Position numbers and translations under genes: made by a program. A stretch of DNA of 17,887 bases, taken from the NCBI GenBank assembly GCA_002385755.1, contig DGED01000067.1, forward strand, positions 1 to 17,887. Direction: 5' to 3'. This document shows positions 5,927-13,974 of the stretch, piece after piece; the stretch's first letter is position 1; each line of letters begins with the position of its first letter. The DNA is from Caryophanales bacterium UBA3935. Lineage in GTDB: Bacteria > Bacillota_I > Bacilli_A > ML615J-28 > CAG-698. Below the pieces are notes generated by a model that was given only the letters and a program-made list of their open reading frames with translations, did no database searches and was not told the DNA's origin.

Positions 5927-7269
5927 AATATAATCCCTTTTTCTATTATTATGGCGCGTAATTGGTCGGATAAACGATAATCTTTTTCTTCTCTCGCCTT
6001 GTAATAAGCCGCGACCATCGACTTGTCTTCCGCGGTAAGCGGCTTAATCTCGATTTCGATTCCCAACACCCAAAGCAATTCTTTCAATACCTCGGTCGTT
6101 CGCTTTAAAAAGCCAAGATTGGCGGCCCCGCCGCGAATCAAAGTATTGGCCTCTTTCACGAGTCCCTGAATTGCCGTCAGGGCGTTGGCGGTGTTGAAGT
6201 CGTCTTTCATCGCCGCGATAAACCGCGATTTCTCTTCCTCAATTACCTCGTTAGTTTCCGCAGTCACGCCCGTTTCGCTTAATTCGAGCGCCCGGACGGC
6301 GCCGACAAAACTGCGGTATATTTTCTGATATTCTTTTTCCGCCTGCCGTATGAGTTCCTCGCGGAAAGCGAGCGGCTGCCGGTACGGCACGTTTAGGATC
6401 ATCAATCGGTAAACCGGGTAAGTAATCGCGTCAAGCAAGTCATTCGCGAGAACGTAATTGCCGAGCGATTTGCTCATTTTATCGCCGCTGAAATCGATCA
6501 TCCCGTTATGCATCCAGTAATTAGCGATCGGATGGCTGTGCAGGCACAGGGATTGGGCGATCTCGTTATCGTGATGGGGAAACTTTAAATCGTTCCCGCC
6601 GCCGTGAATATCTATTTTGCCGGCGAAAATGCTCTCGACCATGACGACGCATTCGGTATGCCAGCCGGGCCGGCCTTCCCCCCAAGGCGAATGCCATCTT
6701 CTGCCTTCCGTCGTCCTCTTCCAAAGGTTGAAATCAAGCGGGTTTCTTTTCTTTTCGTCGGGATCGATGCGGGCCCCGCTAATCAAATTATTTGTCGTCT
6801 GCCCGCTTAACACGCCGTAATCCGCGACTTTTTCAACGTCAAAATAAACGTCGCCGTCAACGACGTAGGCGGCGCCGCAGGCCACGAGTTTTTCGATAAA
6901 AGCGATTATCTCCGGAATCGTCTCCGTTACCCGCGGAGTTTTATCCAAGGGCAGACAGTTCAGTCTTCTAATCGTTTCGGTAATTTCCGATATGTACCTC
7001 TCGCTAATTTCCGACTCGCTCACTCCTTCTTTGATTGCGCGGGCGATAATTTTGTCATCGATATCAGTGTAATTGGAAACGTAAGTGACCTTATACCCAA
7101 GATAGCGGAAAAAGCGGGCGACCGTGTCGAAAAAGATTACCGGCCGGGAATTGCCGACATGCATCGAATCGTAAACGGTCGGGCCGCAAACATACATCGA
7201 CACCTCGTTTTCTTTGATCGGGACGAACTCTTCGATTGTTTTTGTCAGTGAATTGTATATTTTAATCAT
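5923..7269 (-). CDS. cysS: Cysteinyl-tRNA synthetase
   Basis: 448 residues, class I synthetase that charges tRNA-Cys. The HIGH-type motif is HVGN (37-40) within CGPTVYDSMHVGN, and KMSKS is at 264-268. The zinc-binding cysteine-recognition site is complete: C28, C207, H232 and E236 match the ligands of the E. coli enzyme. The DALR-type helical domain and C-terminal tail follow, ending in TGA. GAGGT lies before the ATG. The leader from the promoter is only about 30 bases, so there is no T-box. It heads the unit that runs to nusG. Confidence 0.97.
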   Translation of the reverse strand: MIKIYNSLTKTIEEFVPIKENEVSMYVCGPTVYDSMHVGNSRPVIFFDTVARFFRYLGYKVTYVSNYTDIDDKIIARAIKEGVSESEISERYISEITETIRRLNCLPLDKTPRVTETIPEIIAFIEKLVACGAAYVVDGDVYFDVEKVADYGVLSGQTTNNLISGARIDPDEKKRNPLDFNLWKRTTEGRRWHSPWGEGRPGWHTECVVMVESIFAGKIDIHGGGNDLKFPHHDNEIAQSLCLHSHPIANYWMHNGMIDFSGDKMSKSLGNYVLANDLLDAITYPVYRLMILNVPYRQPLAFREELIRQAEKEYQKIYRSFVGAVRALELSETGVTAETNEVIEEEKSRFIAAMKDDFNTANALTAIQGLVKEANTLIRGGAANLGFLKRTTEVLKELLWVLGIEIEIKPLTAEDKSMVAAYYKAREEKDYRLSDQLRAIIIEKGIIL

Positions 7270-7302
7270 GATAACCTCGCATTCAAATTATGCCCTATTA
7301 TT

Positions 7303-7331
7303 ATTATATACATCCGGCATACAGTTGTAAA
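7303..7331 (-). promoter_or_regulatory. Sigma-A-type promoter of the cysS-to-nusG unit
   Basis: On the minus strand TTTACA (7326-7331), a 17-base spacer and a perfect TATAAT (7303-7308). It lies past the rpsI terminator and about 30 bases before cysS. No second clear promoter is seen before nusG, so it may serve seven genes. Confidence 0.8.
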
Positions 7332-7360
7332 GCCGAAAAAGTTTTTTTCAAACCTTAAAG

Positions 7361-7384
7361 AAAAAAGCATCCGGAAAGATGCTT
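7361..7384 (-). terminator. Intrinsic terminator of rplM-rpsI
   Basis: A 7-bp stem AAGCATC/GATGCTT (7365-7371 with 7378-7384) with a 6-base loop, and on the minus strand six T directly after it. It stands 13 bases past the rpsI stop. Confidence 0.8.
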
Positions 7385-7397
7385 CAATGTTAAAGTT

Positions 7398-7790
7398 TTA
7401 ACGTTTCGAAAATTGCGGTGCGCGACGGGCGCCTTTAAGACCGTATTTCTTCCTTTCCTTGACCCGGGGGTCACGGGTAAGCAATCCGGCTTTTTTCAGC
7501 GGGCCGCGGAATTCTTTATTGACTTCGATCAATGCCCGCGCGATTCCGTGGCGAATAGCTCCGGCCTGACCGCCGATGCCGCCGCCGCGAACATTGACGA
7601 CCACGTCGTAACTGGAAACGGTATTGGTAAGGTTTAGGGGCTGGAGCACGTCAAGACGCGTCGCCGGCGAGGGAACGTAATCAACAAAATCGCGATCGTT
7701 GATGGTGATTTTGCCGGTTCCGGGCAACAAACGCACCCGGGCTACCGCGCCTTTGCGTCTTCCGGTTCCGAAATATTGAACTGTGGCCAT
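7398..7790 (-). CDS. rpsI: Small ribosomal subunit protein uS9
   Basis: 130 residues, normal length. S9 lies in the head of the small subunit, with its C-terminal tail reaching the P-site tRNA. Signatures: [19 protein letters not shown] at the N-terminus, the family pattern [19 protein letters not shown] (about 69-87), and the basic C-terminus ending RRAPQFSKR, whose last Arg contacts tRNA. The AGGAGG site of rpsI also encodes the last two Arg of rplM, and the ATG comes 2 bases after the rplM stop, so the two are tightly coupled. Confidence 0.97.
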   Translation of the reverse strand: MATVQYFGTGRRKGAVARVRLLPGTGKITINDRDFVDYVPSPATRLDVLQPLNLTNTVSSYDVVVNVRGGGIGGQAGAIRHGIARALIEVNKEFRGPLKKAGLLTRDPRVKERKKYGLKGARRAPQFSKR

Positions 7791-7792
7791 AA

Positions 7793-8230
7793 TTACCTCC
7801 TAACCTTCAACTCTTCTGGTTTTTGCGCTTGATGCGGGTGGTCGGGTCCGGCGTATACATAAAGCTTGCGATACATCGCTGCGCCCAGTTTATTCTTGGG
7901 CAACATCCCGCGAATCGCCATTTCCAGCACTTTTTCCGGCTGGCGAGCGAGCATCTCGGCGGCGTTTCTTTTCTTGAGACCGCTCGAGTACCCGGAATGA
8001 CGATAATAAATCTTGTCTTTTAATTTCTTGCCGGTCAAAGCCACTTTTTCCGCGTTCACGATAATCACATAGTCACCGCAATCAACATGCGGGGTAAAAC
8101 CAGGCTTGTGTTTGCCGCGCAGAATGCCGGCTACTTCCGTCGCCAGGCGGCCGAGAATCTCGCCGTCCGCGTCAACAACAAACCATTTTCTTTCGATTGT
8201 GTCTTTGTTAGCCATGTATGTTTTGCTCAT
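7793..8230 (-). CDS. rplM: Large ribosomal subunit protein uL13
   Basis: 145 residues, normal length. L13 is an early assembly protein of the large subunit. Typical text: [56 protein letters not shown] in the N-terminal half (about 14-70), then [12 protein letters not shown] and [35 protein letters not shown] stands 6 bases before the ATG. The rplM-rpsI pairing is conserved in nearly all bacteria. A promoter and a probable L13 leader lie directly upstream. Confidence 0.97.
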   Translation of the reverse strand: MSKTYMANKDTIERKWFVVDADGEILGRLATEVAGILRGKHKPGFTPHVDCGDYVIIVNAEKVALTGKKLKDKIYYRHSGYSSGLKKRNAAEMLARQPEKVLEMAIRGMLPKNKLGAAMYRKLYVYAGPDHPHQAQKPEELKVRR

Positions 8231-8238
8231 TTTATCCT

Positions 8239-8305
8239 CCTGTATTAAATAGCAAGCATAAATTCTTGACTGTTTGTACAGGGCTGCAGTGGGAAATGTA
8301 ACGAA
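8239..8305 (-). promoter_or_regulatory. Probable L13 leader RNA before rplM
   Basis: The rplM 5' untranslated RNA (about 70 bases) contains CCTGTA (8277-8282) that pairs with TACAGG (8239-8244). The second part overlaps the rplM AGGAGG site, so the stem could hide the ribosome site. Position and pairing agree with the L13 leader family of Bacillota, which is thought to give feedback by L13. I recognise it by layout; no covariance search was possible. Confidence 0.55.
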
Positions 8306-8308
8306 TGT

Positions 8309-8337
8309 ATATTACAACATATTTACAAAAAAGTCAA
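8309..8337 (-). promoter_or_regulatory. Sigma-A-type promoter of rplM-rpsI
   Basis: On the minus strand TTGACT (8332-8337), a 17-base spacer and TAATAT (8309-8314), starting 10 bases beyond the mpg stop. No terminator is visible between mpg and this promoter, so readthrough from upstream is possible. Confidence 0.8.
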
Positions 8338-8347
8338 GACATATATT

Positions 8348-8881
8348 TCATTTTTTCAGATAAAACCGCCAAAGGCGCTCCTTATCCTCGCCGGCGTAAT
8401 CGATGTTTATACGCTTGCCGGCGAAGATTTCGCCGACGGGATAATCGTCATCAATCATATATATGTTATCGGCTTTAGTTAAGTCAAGACCGTAATGCTT
8501 TCTGTCTATTCCCAAGTATTTCGTTACTTTGCCGGGACCGTTTAGAACGAGGTTCCCCTCAAGCGCGCGGGCGCAGCGGATCATAACCCCTTCCGGGATA
8601 TTTTCGCGGTTGGCGATAACGTTAAACAAGTAGTGCATTCCGTAAATCAAATAAACGTAGACATGACCGCCGTCCCAAAACATCACCTCGGTCCGCGCCG
8701 TGCGGCGGTTATTATAGGAATGGGCGGCTTTATCGTTCGCGCCGCCGTAAGCTTCGGTCTCGATAATCCGCGCCCGTTTTAATCCCTCGTCGCCGCGGAC
8801 GCAAATAATCTTCCCAAGCAAGGCCCGGGACAGGCTCACGACGTCTTGCCGGTAAAAGTCTCTACCCAACCGCTTTTCCAT
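8348..8881 (-). CDS. 3-methyladenine DNA glycosylase, AAG/MPG family
   Basis: 177 residues, single AAG fold, close to but a little shorter than the usual bacterial length near 190-200. The enzyme removes alkylated purines to start base excision repair. Family segments: RDFYRQDVVSLSRALLGKII at the N-terminus; ARIIETEAYGGANDKAAHSYNNRRTART (37-64), which holds the catalytic Glu in ETEAY; MFWDGGHVYVYLIYGMHYLFNV; GVMIRCARAL; and LNGPGKVTKYLGID. The ATG follows the stop of the upstream yitT-like gene directly (TAGATG), so the two are coupled. Whether it acts on hypoxanthine or ethenoadenine cannot be told. Confidence 0.9.
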   Translation of the reverse strand: MEKRLGRDFYRQDVVSLSRALLGKIICVRGDEGLKRARIIETEAYGGANDKAAHSYNNRRTARTEVMFWDGGHVYVYLIYGMHYLFNVIANRENIPEGVMIRCARALEGNLVLNGPGKVTKYLGIDRKHYGLDLTKADNIYMIDDDYPVGEIFAGKRINIDYAGEDKERLWRFYLKK

Positions 8882-9796
8882 CTACATTATCACCCGCCGG
8901 AAAAAGAGCCCGTGAATCCGTTTGATCGCCGTGTAGATGATAAAGACGTTATCATCGACCTGCTTGGCGACATGAGTGTATTCTTCGGCCTCGAAGCGCG
9001 AGCAGACGGTGGTCAAAACCCAGCGCTGTTCGCGACTGTAACCGCCGTAAGCCGAGTATATGGTAATCCCGTGACGGAATTTCTCAATCAAAACGTCGCG
9101 CATTTCATCTTTTTTCGTCGTTATGATTTCAATTTTCATATAATTGTAAACGGTATGAATTTGACTCAAAACGAGCATCGTGATTATCAGGCGAATAATC
9201 GTGTAAACGGCGATCTTCAGGCTCCCGACAAAAGCTGACGCGATGATGATCACGGAGTCGATGCTTAACGAAATCGCGACGAACGGAAACTCTTTTTGGA
9301 CCGACAAAAATTGGCTGATAATATCGAGTCCGCCCGTCGAAGAACCGGAACGCAGGGCGATCCCCTGACCGATCCCGCAAAATAGTCCGCCCAAAAGGGC
9401 GAGAGTCAAAAGACTGCCGGAATCCATATTGCCGTCAGGACCGCCAAAAACTTGGAAAAAAGGATTAAAACCGTTAAGTTTGAGAATATCGAGAACGGCG
9501 ATTACCAAAACCTGCAAGACAAGCGATACCAGGGAGAACACGGCGAATCTTTTGCTGACGCCCCGCCAACCGATAATAAAAAGCGGAACGTTAAGCAGGG
9601 CGATAAGGAGGCTCTTTGTTTGCGGGTAACCAATAAAGTTCGCCACAAGCTGCGAGACGCCGGTAATGCCGCCGGCATAAAACTCGCCCAAATCAAGAAG
9701 CCATACCACCGCCGCCGAATAAATCAAAGCGCCCGTTACCAAGCCGAGCGCGGCCCGCGTGTCTCTTTTTTTCAAGAAAGCATATACTTTATCCAT
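8882..9796 (-). CDS. YitT-family membrane protein with C-terminal DUF2179 domain
   Basis: 304 residues from the ATG at 9796. About six hydrophobic helices (near 13-33, 61-77, 85-103, 128-148, 171-190, 193-212) carry the two family repeats, AGGITGVSQL (41-50) and RSGSSTGGLDIIS (149-161). A soluble C-terminal domain follows (about 219-296, DUF2179, ITIYSAYGGYSREQR). The function of the family is not established. AGGATG lies before this ATG; another in-frame ATG at 9805 is possible and gives a longer overlap with the upstream antiporter gene (8 or 17 bases). It is read together with mpg downstream. Confidence 0.88.
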   Translation of the reverse strand: MDKVYAFLKKRDTRAALGLVTGALIYSAAVVWLLDLGEFYAGGITGVSQLVANFIGYPQTKSLLIALLNVPLFIIGWRGVSKRFAVFSLVSLVLQVLVIAVLDILKLNGFNPFFQVFGGPDGNMDSGSLLTLALLGGLFCGIGQGIALRSGSSTGGLDIISQFLSVQKEFPFVAISLSIDSVIIIASAFVGSLKIAVYTIIRLIITMLVLSQIHTVYNYMKIEIITTKKDEMRDVLIEKFRHGITIYSAYGGYSREQRWVLTTVCSRFEAEEYTHVAKQVDDNVFIIYTAIKRIHGLFFRRVIM

Positions 9797-11039
9797 CGCT
9801 TTCATCCTGTTCCCGGAATTTCTTTCTAAAGTGCCCGAAAGGAAACTCGATGGTGAAAAGAATCGTCCCCAGGATACACACCAATATGCCGGCGAGAATC
9901 ATCGCTTGGGAGAAAGTCTCGTCGAAAAGATTATGACTCAACCCGATATGACCCGCGGCGATCGGGACGATAATCGTGCAGGCGATCAAAACCATTGTCG
10001 GGAGGACGGTTCCTAAATTATACCACTTAAGCAATAACAGGATCGGCGCCTCGACAATCAAATAGGCGAAGAAAAATATGATAACCAGCCACAGGTTGGA
10101 AAAATCGGAGAAAAAGGCGAAAATATCAATCCGAGTCCCAGCGACAATAAAAAATAGCGGGGCGAAAATGCCGTAAATAATCCGGGAAAGACTCTCGACG
10201 ACTTTCGGGGAAAACTGGGCGTGCCGGACGAGCATCCCGGCAAAAAAGGCGCCCAATATATATTCTCCCCCGGCCAGATCGCTTAAGAAAACCAAGAACA
10301 AGATAATAACGATAATTACCCTCGTCGCAAGATGATCGATGCCCTCGGCGATTTTATCGAAAACTTTCCCGATTTTAAAGCGGCGGATAAGACGATACAA
10401 GACCAAAAGAACGACAAACAGCAAAAATATCACGGCGTACTTCCGGTCGACGTCCAACATAATCATCAGAACGGTCAAGAAACCGATCGAGACGATTTCC
10501 GAAAGATTTGCGATTGTCGAGATGATCCGGCCGATTACCGTCTCCGCCAATCCCTCGTTGTGCAGGATCGGAACGACCATCGCCGCGAAGGTCGAACCGA
10601 AAACAAAAGTCAAAAGTATTATGCCCAAATACTTATCATTTGCGAAATACTTATTGATCAAAAATGCGACGACTAAGGAAGAAAGGAGGGTGAGCGCGAA
10701 AACAAAAAAGGACGTCCGGAATATATTGATATGTCCGGCCCCCTTCTTTTCCGCATCCACGGCTCTCACTTCCCGGAAGACGTCAAAGTCAACATCATAT
10801 CCGCTTAAAAACATCATCATCGAAAGGCCCAAAACATATATTCCATCGACAACTCCCGTAAACCCCCAGCGGGCCATATCGGCGTTAAACCAATAAGCGA
10901 TAACCAGTCCGATTAGGATCTCGACCGCGAATGTCGGTAAAAACTTCAGTTTAAAAACCGAAATCAAAATGCTGGATACGGACGCTAAAGACAAAAGGAT
11001 GATAATCGGAACAAAAAACCCGCTAACTTGTTCGAACAT
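9789..11039 (-). CDS. CPA2-type cation/proton antiporter (Kef/Na+-H+ exchanger domain)
   Basis: 416 residues, about 12-13 membrane helices and no RCK/TrkA domain; the tail after helix 13 is short and charged. CPA2 signatures: LSMMMFLSGYDVDFDVF (72-88), FGSTFAAMVVPIL (147-159), YILGAFFAGMLV (260-271) and IFAPLFFIVAGTRID (291-305). The place of the ion-binding aspartate in helix 5 reads NLSE (178-181), a Glu where relatives have Asp. Substrate could be Na+ or K+; it cannot be decided from sequence. AAAGG precedes the ATG, 10 bases after the metG stop. The 3' end overlaps the YitT-family gene. Confidence 0.87.
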   Translation of the reverse strand: MFEQVSGFFVPIIILLSLASVSSILISVFKLKFLPTFAVEILIGLVIAYWFNADMARWGFTGVVDGIYVLGLSMMMFLSGYDVDFDVFREVRAVDAEKKGAGHINIFRTSFFVFALTLLSSLVVAFLINKYFANDKYLGIILLTFVFGSTFAAMVVPILHNEGLAETVIGRIISTIANLSEIVSIGFLTVLMIMLDVDRKYAVIFLLFVVLLVLYRLIRRFKIGKVFDKIAEGIDHLATRVIIVIILFLVFLSDLAGGEYILGAFFAGMLVRHAQFSPKVVESLSRIIYGIFAPLFFIVAGTRIDIFAFFSDFSNLWLVIIFFFAYLIVEAPILLLLKWYNLGTVLPTMVLIACTIIVPIAAGHIGLSHNLFDETFSQAMILAGILVCILGTILFTIEFPFGHFRKKFREQDESDG

Positions 11040-11049
11040 CGCTTAACCT

Positions 11050-12942
11050 TTAGCTTATCCGGGAATTGGAGTTATGTTTTTTGACCTCAAGGACCTCAAG
11101 AGGCAAACCTTTGCCCTCTGCCGTGAGCACCATTCCTTCCGACAAATACCCGCGAATCTTAACCGGCTTCAAATTCGCGACGACGACCAGTTTTTTCCCG
11201 ATCAAGTCCGCCGGCGCGTAAGCTCCCGCGAGCCCCGATACGACTTGCCGGGTTGCGGCGCCAATCTTTATTTTCAAAAGCAAGAGTTTGTCGGAGTTTT
11301 CGACTTTGCGGGCGTCGATGACCTCGCCGACGCGCAAATCAAGTTTATTGAAATCGTCAATCGTGATTTCAGGCTTTGTATTTTCGTTTTGGCTTTTAAG
11401 TTCGATCTCGGGATCGAGCCGGCGGAAAAGAATTTCCGGTTTCTCCGTGACTTTGACGCTGGCGGTTTTCCCGTATCCGAGCCCATTAAAATCAATCGTG
11501 TCAAGCCCAAAATCGCGAAAAATCTTTTCCGCGGTATCGGGGATAACCGGCGCGAGCATGATCGCCGTGACCCGCAGGCTCTCATAAAGATGATATAAAA
11601 TCGCGTTCAGCTCGTCCCGGCGGGATTCGTCTTTCGCCACCACCCACGGCATCGTCTCGTCAATATATTTATTGGAGCGGTTGATAAGATGCCAAACCTC
11701 GTTCAGCCCGTTTTGGAAACGGAATGAAGCAAAACTTTCTTTATATTTCCGCGCCGTGTTTTCAATCGTCTCCTCCAACTCGCGGTCATAATCACCGTAT
11801 CTCCGATCGGGCTTCTCCAGTCTGCCGGCGAAATATTTATTAATCATCACCAAGGTGCGGTTTAATAGATTTCCGAGGTCGTTTGCCAGGTCGGAGTTAT
11901 ACTTCTCGATAAATCTTTCATACGAGAAAACGCAATCGTTCCCGAGCGGCATTTCCTTAATCAAATAAAGCCGCATCGCGTCGAGACCGTATTTGTCCAT
12001 AACGTCGCGCGGATAAATGATGTTCCCCGCCGACTTTGACATCTTTCCTTCCTTCATTAATACCCAGCCGTGCACGTAAAGTTTAAAGTTAACGGGTACG
12101 CCGAGCGCCATCAGCATGATCGGCCAGTAGACGGCGTGAAAACGAAGGATATCCTTGCCGATAACGTGGACGACCTTATCGCCGTTGACCCAATATTTTT
12201 GATAAAGGGCGTCGTCGGCGCTTAAATAACCCAAGGCGGTTAGATAATTGCTTAGGGCGTCAATCCAGACATAGATGACATGGCGGGGGTTTTCGCGAAC
12301 CGGGATTCCCCAGCGAAAAGACGTGCGGCTCACCGCCAGGTCCTCAAGCCCGCTCTCGACGAACGCTATGACCTCGTTGCGCCGGGTTTCCGGCTCAATA
12401 AAATCGGGATTGGCTTTGATATGCTCAAGAAGGCGGTCCTGGTATTTGGACAGGCGCAGGAAATAACACTCTTCCTTCACCTTGCGCGTCGGTTTCCCGC
12501 AATCGGGGCACGAGCCGTCTTCCCCAAGTTGGGATTTTGTAAAGAAAGCCTCGCAGGAAACGCAATAATCGCCTTCGTACGCGCCCATGTAAATGTCGTC
12601 TTGCGCCAGGAGCCGGCTGAAAATCTCCCGGACGATGCGGGTATGCCGTTCTTCCGAGGTGCGGATAAAATCGTCATGGGTGATTTTCATATCGCGCCAT
12701 AATTGATTCGTCGTCGCCGCGATTTCATCCACGAGCTGTTGGGGCGTCTTGCCGGCGGCTGCGGCCGCTTCTTCGTTTTTTTGCCCGTGCTCGTCCATTC
12801 CCGTCAAAAAGAAAGTATCGTAACCGGAAAGCCGGTGAAAACGAGAATAAACGTCGCATGCGATCGTCGTGTAAGAATTACCGATATGAACGTTGCCGCT
12901 CGAGTAATAAATCGGCGTTGTAACGTAACATGTCTTCTTCAT
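11050..12942 (-). CDS. metG: Methionyl-tRNA synthetase with C-terminal tRNA-binding domain
   Basis: 630 residues, class I synthetase that charges initiator and elongator tRNA-Met. HIGH-type motif HIGN (19-22), KMSKS (300-304). The connective peptide has one zinc knuckle with four Cys (C127, C130, C145, C148: YCVSC and CPDC). The anticodon-binding helical domain spans about 350-510. A C-terminal OB-fold domain of the EMAPII/Trbp111 kind (526-630, DFNKLDLRVGEVIDA through LSEGMVLTAEGKG) promotes dimerisation and tRNA binding. GAGGT precedes the ATG. The mRNA leader is too short for an S-box or T-box. It heads the unit that continues with the antiporter, the YitT-family gene and mpg. Confidence 0.97.
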   Translation of the reverse strand: MKKTCYVTTPIYYSSGNVHIGNSYTTIACDVYSRFHRLSGYDTFFLTGMDEHGQKNEEAAAAAGKTPQQLVDEIAATTNQLWRDMKITHDDFIRTSEERHTRIVREIFSRLLAQDDIYMGAYEGDYCVSCEAFFTKSQLGEDGSCPDCGKPTRKVKEECYFLRLSKYQDRLLEHIKANPDFIEPETRRNEVIAFVESGLEDLAVSRTSFRWGIPVRENPRHVIYVWIDALSNYLTALGYLSADDALYQKYWVNGDKVVHVIGKDILRFHAVYWPIMLMALGVPVNFKLYVHGWVLMKEGKMSKSAGNIIYPRDVMDKYGLDAMRLYLIKEMPLGNDCVFSYERFIEKYNSDLANDLGNLLNRTLVMINKYFAGRLEKPDRRYGDYDRELEETIENTARKYKESFASFRFQNGLNEVWHLINRSNKYIDETMPWVVAKDESRRDELNAILYHLYESLRVTAIMLAPVIPDTAEKIFRDFGLDTIDFNGLGYGKTASVKVTEKPEILFRRLDPEIELKSQNENTKPEITIDDFNKLDLRVGEVIDARKVENSDKLLLLKIKIGAATRQVVSGLAGAYAPADLIGKKLVVVANLKPVKIRGYLSEGMVLTAEGKGLPLEVLEVKKHNSNSRIS

Positions 12943-12970
12943 AACAATACCTCGTTTACGTATATATATT

Positions 12971-12979
12971 ATTATATCA
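12971..12979 (-). promoter_or_regulatory. Extended -10 promoter of metG
   Basis: On the minus strand TGATATAAT, that is TG, one base, then a perfect TATAAT -10 box (12971-12976). No convincing -35 box stands 16-18 bases upstream, which is common with extended -10 promoters. It lies between the pfkA stop and metG, with about 25 bases of leader. Confidence 0.6.
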
Positions 12980-13013
12980 TTTTTTCCAATTTATTAAAGA
13001 TGTAATCGTATTC

Positions 13014-13970
13014 CTACCACAATAATTTAAATATCTCGAATTTTTCCAAAAGATCCGTCTGATCGTCGACAAGCGCTTCCTCAAACGTCATGACGACGAT
13101 CTTGCCGTCGCGATAGCAAACGCAGTGGCGGTCTTTGCCCGAAAGCAAGGCCTCGACGGCGGTCGCGCCCATAACCGAGGCAAACACGCGGTCGCGAACC
13201 GTGGGAGACCCGCCTCTTTGCACGTGGCCGAGGACCGTCGCCCGCGCCTCAAACGGAGTATGGGCGGAAATCTCCTGAGCCAGTTCCTCTACTTTTACCA
13301 TATTTTCAGCGACTATAATAATCGCGTGTCTTTTGCTCTGAGCGGCCCTGCGGACATTTTCAATAACTTCCTGAAGGTTAAAGCCGAATTCTTTGCATAT
13401 GCAGACCTCGGCCCCGACCGCCATCGCCGTCCAAACGGCGATATCGCCGCGGTTACGGCCCATGACTTCAATTATGCTGCAGCGGCGGTGACTGTTTGAG
13501 GTGTCGCGCAATTTGTCGACGGCCTCGACTGCCGTGTTGATCGCCGTGTCAAAACCGATCGTGTAATCAGTCCCGCCGATATCGTTGTCAATCGTGCCCG
13601 GGACGCCGACGACCGGCATTCCCATTTTGCTTAAGGCCAAGCCGCCGCGGTAAGAACCGTCGCCGCCGATGACAACAAGACCCTCTATATTAAAATTGCG
13701 CAGGTTTTCAAGCGCGACTTGACGAACTTCTGCCTGATCGAACTCGACGAGCCGCGCGGTACCCAAGAAAGTTCCGCCCGCGCGCATCTTTTCCGAAACC
13801 GATTTTCGGTAGAGGCGCTCGATACGGTTTTCATACATCCCCAAATAACCGTCGTGAATGCCGAACACTTCCAATCCCTTGACAATCGCCGACCTTGTGA
13901 CGGCCCTGATCGCCGCGTTCATTCCCGGCGCGTCTCCGCCGGAAGTTAAAACACCAATTCTTCTAATCAT
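13014..13970 (-). CDS. pfkA: ATP-dependent 6-phosphofructokinase
   Basis: 318 residues, the standard bacterial length. It phosphorylates fructose 6-phosphate to the 1,6-bisphosphate, the committed step of glycolysis. Motifs: N-terminal GVLTSGGDAPGMNAAIR (nucleotide site), IGGDGS (101-106), PGTIDNDI with the catalytic base D128 (124-131), MGRNRGD (170-176), and GHVQRGGSPT (249-258). Gly at position 105 where PPi-dependent forms have Asp points to ATP as donor. AGAGGT precedes the ATG and overlaps the dnaE end; the gene starts 4 bases after the dnaE stop. dnaE close to pfkA is also known in Bacilli. Confidence 0.97.
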   Translation of the reverse strand: MIRRIGVLTSGGDAPGMNAAIRAVTRSAIVKGLEVFGIHDGYLGMYENRIERLYRKSVSEKMRAGGTFLGTARLVEFDQAEVRQVALENLRNFNIEGLVVIGGDGSYRGGLALSKMGMPVVGVPGTIDNDIGGTDYTIGFDTAINTAVEAVDKLRDTSNSHRRCSIIEVMGRNRGDIAVWTAMAVGAEVCICKEFGFNLQEVIENVRRAAQSKRHAIIIVAENMVKVEELAQEISAHTPFEARATVLGHVQRGGSPTVRDRVFASVMGATAVEALLSGKDRHCVCYRDGKIVVMTFEEALVDDQTDLLEKFEIFKLLW

Positions 13971-13974
13971 ATCA

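Noticed and set aside
7270..7300. A T-box before cysS (common in Bacillota)
   Set aside because: The leader after the -10 box is about 30 bases, too short for a T-box, and no specifier or AGGGTGG-like motif is seen.
12280..12702. Plus-strand frame of 140 codons opposite metG
   Set aside because: It is an antisense shadow of metG; metG has all synthetase motifs in frame.
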